The notes beneath the pieces were generated by a model. The model was not told where the DNA came from, ran no database searches, and saw only the letters and a list, made by a program, of their open reading frames with translations. This document shows positions 4,785 through 6,573 of a stretch of DNA of 6,573 nt, in pieces. The DNA is from Bacteroidales bacterium (lineage in GTDB: Bacteria > Bacteroidota > Bacteroidia > Bacteroidales > WCHB1-69). The stretch lies in NCBI GenBank assembly GCA_031266895.1, contig JAISAD010000021.1, forward strand, positions 1-6,573, read 5' to 3'. A program made the position numbers and the translations under genes. The first letter of the stretch is position 1, and every line of letters begins with the position of its first letter.

Positions 4785-6573
4785 TTATACCACGCTCGGC
4801 ATATTTAATGTTTTCTTAATCAAAGACTCCGCTTCTTTTTCTTTAGTATCCATTTTTAACTCTTTGAATCTTAGTTTTGTGTCTTCTGCTATAGCAAGAG
4901 CATTCTTGCGATCTTTCTGTTCAAAATATGTGTATGCTTCTTCCAGTAATGCATTTGCTATTTCTACATCATTCTTAATATAGTAAGCATTTTCTATAGA
5001 TTTATTCAAATATCTTATAGATTCACTATAGTCTTTCTTTAACCGATAAAGTATTCCTAAATATCTAAGCCGAATGGATTGACTATATTTATCATCTTTA
5101 GCTATCTGTAAAGCTTCCATGAGATACTTTTCTGATTCGTTATAAGAGCCTAACATATAGGATATTTTTCCCATTTGAGTCATGGAAATGCCATCCTTTT
5201 CCCCTATTTGTCCTGCTAAATAATAGGCTTTTTCATAATAATTGAAAGCGTCCTTATACTGTTTATTTATTTCTTCTATTTCTCCCAAATTACTAATTTC
5301 TCTGATTTGTCCTCTTATATCTTTTACTTTGATAAATATATTCAACGCTTCCTGATGTGCATTTTTAGCTTCTGCAAAATTTCTCTTTATTCTATATATT
5401 ACACCTAAATTGCCTAATACTTTCGCTTTCGCCCGTGGATTTTGCTCTGTTTGCTCAGTCTCTAAAATATTCAAAGCTTCCTTTTGATATTGTAGCGCTT
5501 TATCATAATCGCCTATTGTCTTATAAAGCACACCTAAATGACTTTTTACAGTTGCTATGGCAGAATTACATTTAAATTCTTCAAATATATTCAATGCTTG
5601 TTCTAAATGTTTTTCTGAGTTCTCATAATCAGATAATCTTCTTAAAATAATCCCTAAATTTAGAAGTGTTCGTGCTTTACAGATACTATTATCTAACGAT
5701 TTGTTCAAATCGTTAGAGTTGTACAACTCTAATGCTTTTTCATAGTCAACTTTTGCCTCTTCATAATGTTCAATAAAAATTGCATGTATTTTCCCTATCT
5801 GTTGCCATGCATAAGCCTCATTTTCTTTATCTCGTAACCTTATATATTTATCTCGAGCTTTTTCTAAAACCTTCATTGCCATTTGAAATGATCCTATATT
5901 TCTTAAAAATCGAGCATATTCAATTTCTGCACGAGAAGCGTCATAATCAGCAACTAATCGAGAATAAAGAATTTCAGCATCTGTATTTTCTCCATTATTA
6001 TATAATTCTTGTGCTTTTTTCAATCCGTCTTCCATCGTTTTATACGAAAGATCATTGACTTTAGACGATAATGATTTTTCCGTAGACGAAAGCAGTGGAT
6101 TTTTTGCTGTTTTTTTAACTCCCTTTACAATATCTTGTTTCCACTCTTGTAACCGTCGTCTAAAAAAATCGGCAAACTCCGTACTTGTATTGTATAATTT
6201 GCAATAGAAATCTTTCTTTGCTTCTCTTTCTTTGCGAAAGTTTAAAACTTTTTGTAGATTAGGGCCAGGATCTTTCATCCTATCTTGTGGCACAGATTTA
6301 AAGAATATTGCAACATCTCTCATAGGTAGATTTTCATCTCCCATACTTTCGCAAGCCACATGAAATTCCTCCTCTGTACCAGAAGAATAATCTTTATCTG
6401 ACCCGGTCGGTGATCCAAAATAATCGTGAAGTAATACAACAAAATAATCGCACTCTCTTACATATTTATTAATTTCATCTTGCGGACGTCTTGCCGTAGG
6501 ATTCGTAAGTTCCCATCCTATTGCTTTAAACATAAGTTTACCATCTTCTGATATAGCATTATATTCATCAATT
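4785..6573 (-). CDS. DUF4062/TIR-like N-terminal domain protein with TPR array (5' end outside window)
   Basis: The frame ends at TAA 4785-4787 and stays open to the right edge, so the start lies beyond 6573. The first in-window ATG (6531-6533) is probably internal: 13 codons before it are open, and the motif that follows normally sits mid-domain. Numbered from that Met, residues 6-60 carry GWE, RPQDEINKYVRECDYFVVLL, FGSPT and SGTEEEFHVA. This is the pattern of DUF4062-type (TIR-like fold) domains, which sit at the N-terminus of many STAND and TPR signalling proteins. Residues about 240-560 hold roughly eight TPRs of the kinesin-light-chain type (LG..Y...G.Y..A......AL.I), a protein-binding scaffold. 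There is no signal peptide in the visible part, so it is probably cytoplasmic. The DNA is strongly A+T-rich. It is the first visible gene of the cluster and may act as a sensor or scaffold; its partner is unknown. Confidence 0.8.
   Translation of the reverse strand, partial: IDEYNAISEDGKLMFKAIGWELTNPTARRPQDEINKYVRECDYFVVLLHDYFGSPTGSDKDYSSGTEEEFHVACESMGDENLPMRDVAIFFKSVPQDRMKDPGPNLQKVLNFRKEREAKKDFYCKLYNTSTEFADFFRRRLQEWKQDIVKGVKKTAKNPLLSSTEKSLSSKVNDLSYKTMEDGLKKAQELYNNGENTDAEILYSRLVADYDASRAEIEYARFLRNIGSFQMAMKVLEKARDKYIRLRDKENEAYAWQQIGKIHAIFIEHYEEAKVDYEKALELYNSNDLNKSLDNSICKARTLLNLGIILRRLSDYENSEKHLEQALNIFEEFKCNSAIATVKSHLGVLYKTIGDYDKALQYQKEALNILETEQTEQNPRAKAKVLGNLGVIYRIKRNFAEAKNAHQEALNIFIKVKDIRGQIREISNLGEIEEINKQYKDAFNYYEKAYYLAGQIGEKDGISMTQMGKISYMLGSYNESEKYLMEALQIAKDDKYSQSIRLRYLGILYRLKKDYSESIRYLNKSIENAYYIKNDVEIANALLEEAYTYFEQKDRKNALAIAEDTKLRFKELKMDTKEKEAESLIKKTLNMPSVV

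Noticed and set aside
1..6573. Possible DGR template repeat or reverse transcriptase inside the window
   Set aside because: I found no third copy of the variable segment with AAC/AAT-rich codons and no reverse transcriptase motif. All long frames are accounted for by the four genes listed.

Overview
The window most likely comes from a Bacteroidota genome, probably a Bacteroidales-type gut or symbiont bacterium. This is inferred from four things: exported proteins whose signal peptides end in ...FGQ/...WGQ, A-rich start regions with no Shine-Dalgarno sequence, a lectin-fold FGE-sulfatase module of the kind common in that phylum, and the tail of an Rpn/PDDEXK-type transposase gene. No marker gene fixes the taxonomy.

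Layout: bases 1-106 hold the 3' end of a plus-strand gene (Rpn-type tail). A 146-bp gap follows. The rest is one tight minus-strand cluster, transcribed right to left, with gaps of 20 and 30 bp. (i) 6573-4785 is a cytoplasmic protein with a DUF4062/TIR-like N-terminal region and about eight TPRs; its 5' end lies outside the window. (ii) 4764-2638 is an exported protein with three 142-residue CsgG/LpoB-like repeats and an unassigned C-terminal domain. (iii) 2607-253 is an exported protein with two of the same repeats followed by two FGE-sulfatase (C-type-lectin fold) modules.

The main observation is in gene (iii). Its two FGE modules are near-duplicates. Just after the (G/S)(G/S)SW motif they differ at 15 bases over 15 aligned codons, and every difference is in codon position 1 or 2. 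All ten changed codons keep their third base, which is C or T. This is the pattern left when AAC/AAT codons of a template repeat are mutagenised at adenine by a diversity-generating retroelement (DGR). The modules also lack the catalytic cysteines of true formylglycine-generating enzymes, so they are best read as diversified binding domains. No reverse transcriptase, template repeat or Avd gene is in the window, so the machinery would have to be elsewhere, or the region is a relic.

The cluster also shows its evolution by duplication. The middle repeat of gene (ii) looks like a hybrid of its neighbours, as expected from unequal crossover in a two-repeat ancestor like that still seen in gene (iii). 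The second FGE module of gene (iii) carries a 25-bp copy of the end of the preceding CsgG-like repeat at its junction. A working model is a cytoplasmic sensor or scaffold encoded with two envelope or secreted proteins, one of which displays two variable lectin-like faces. The functional link is inferred from co-orientation and spacing only.
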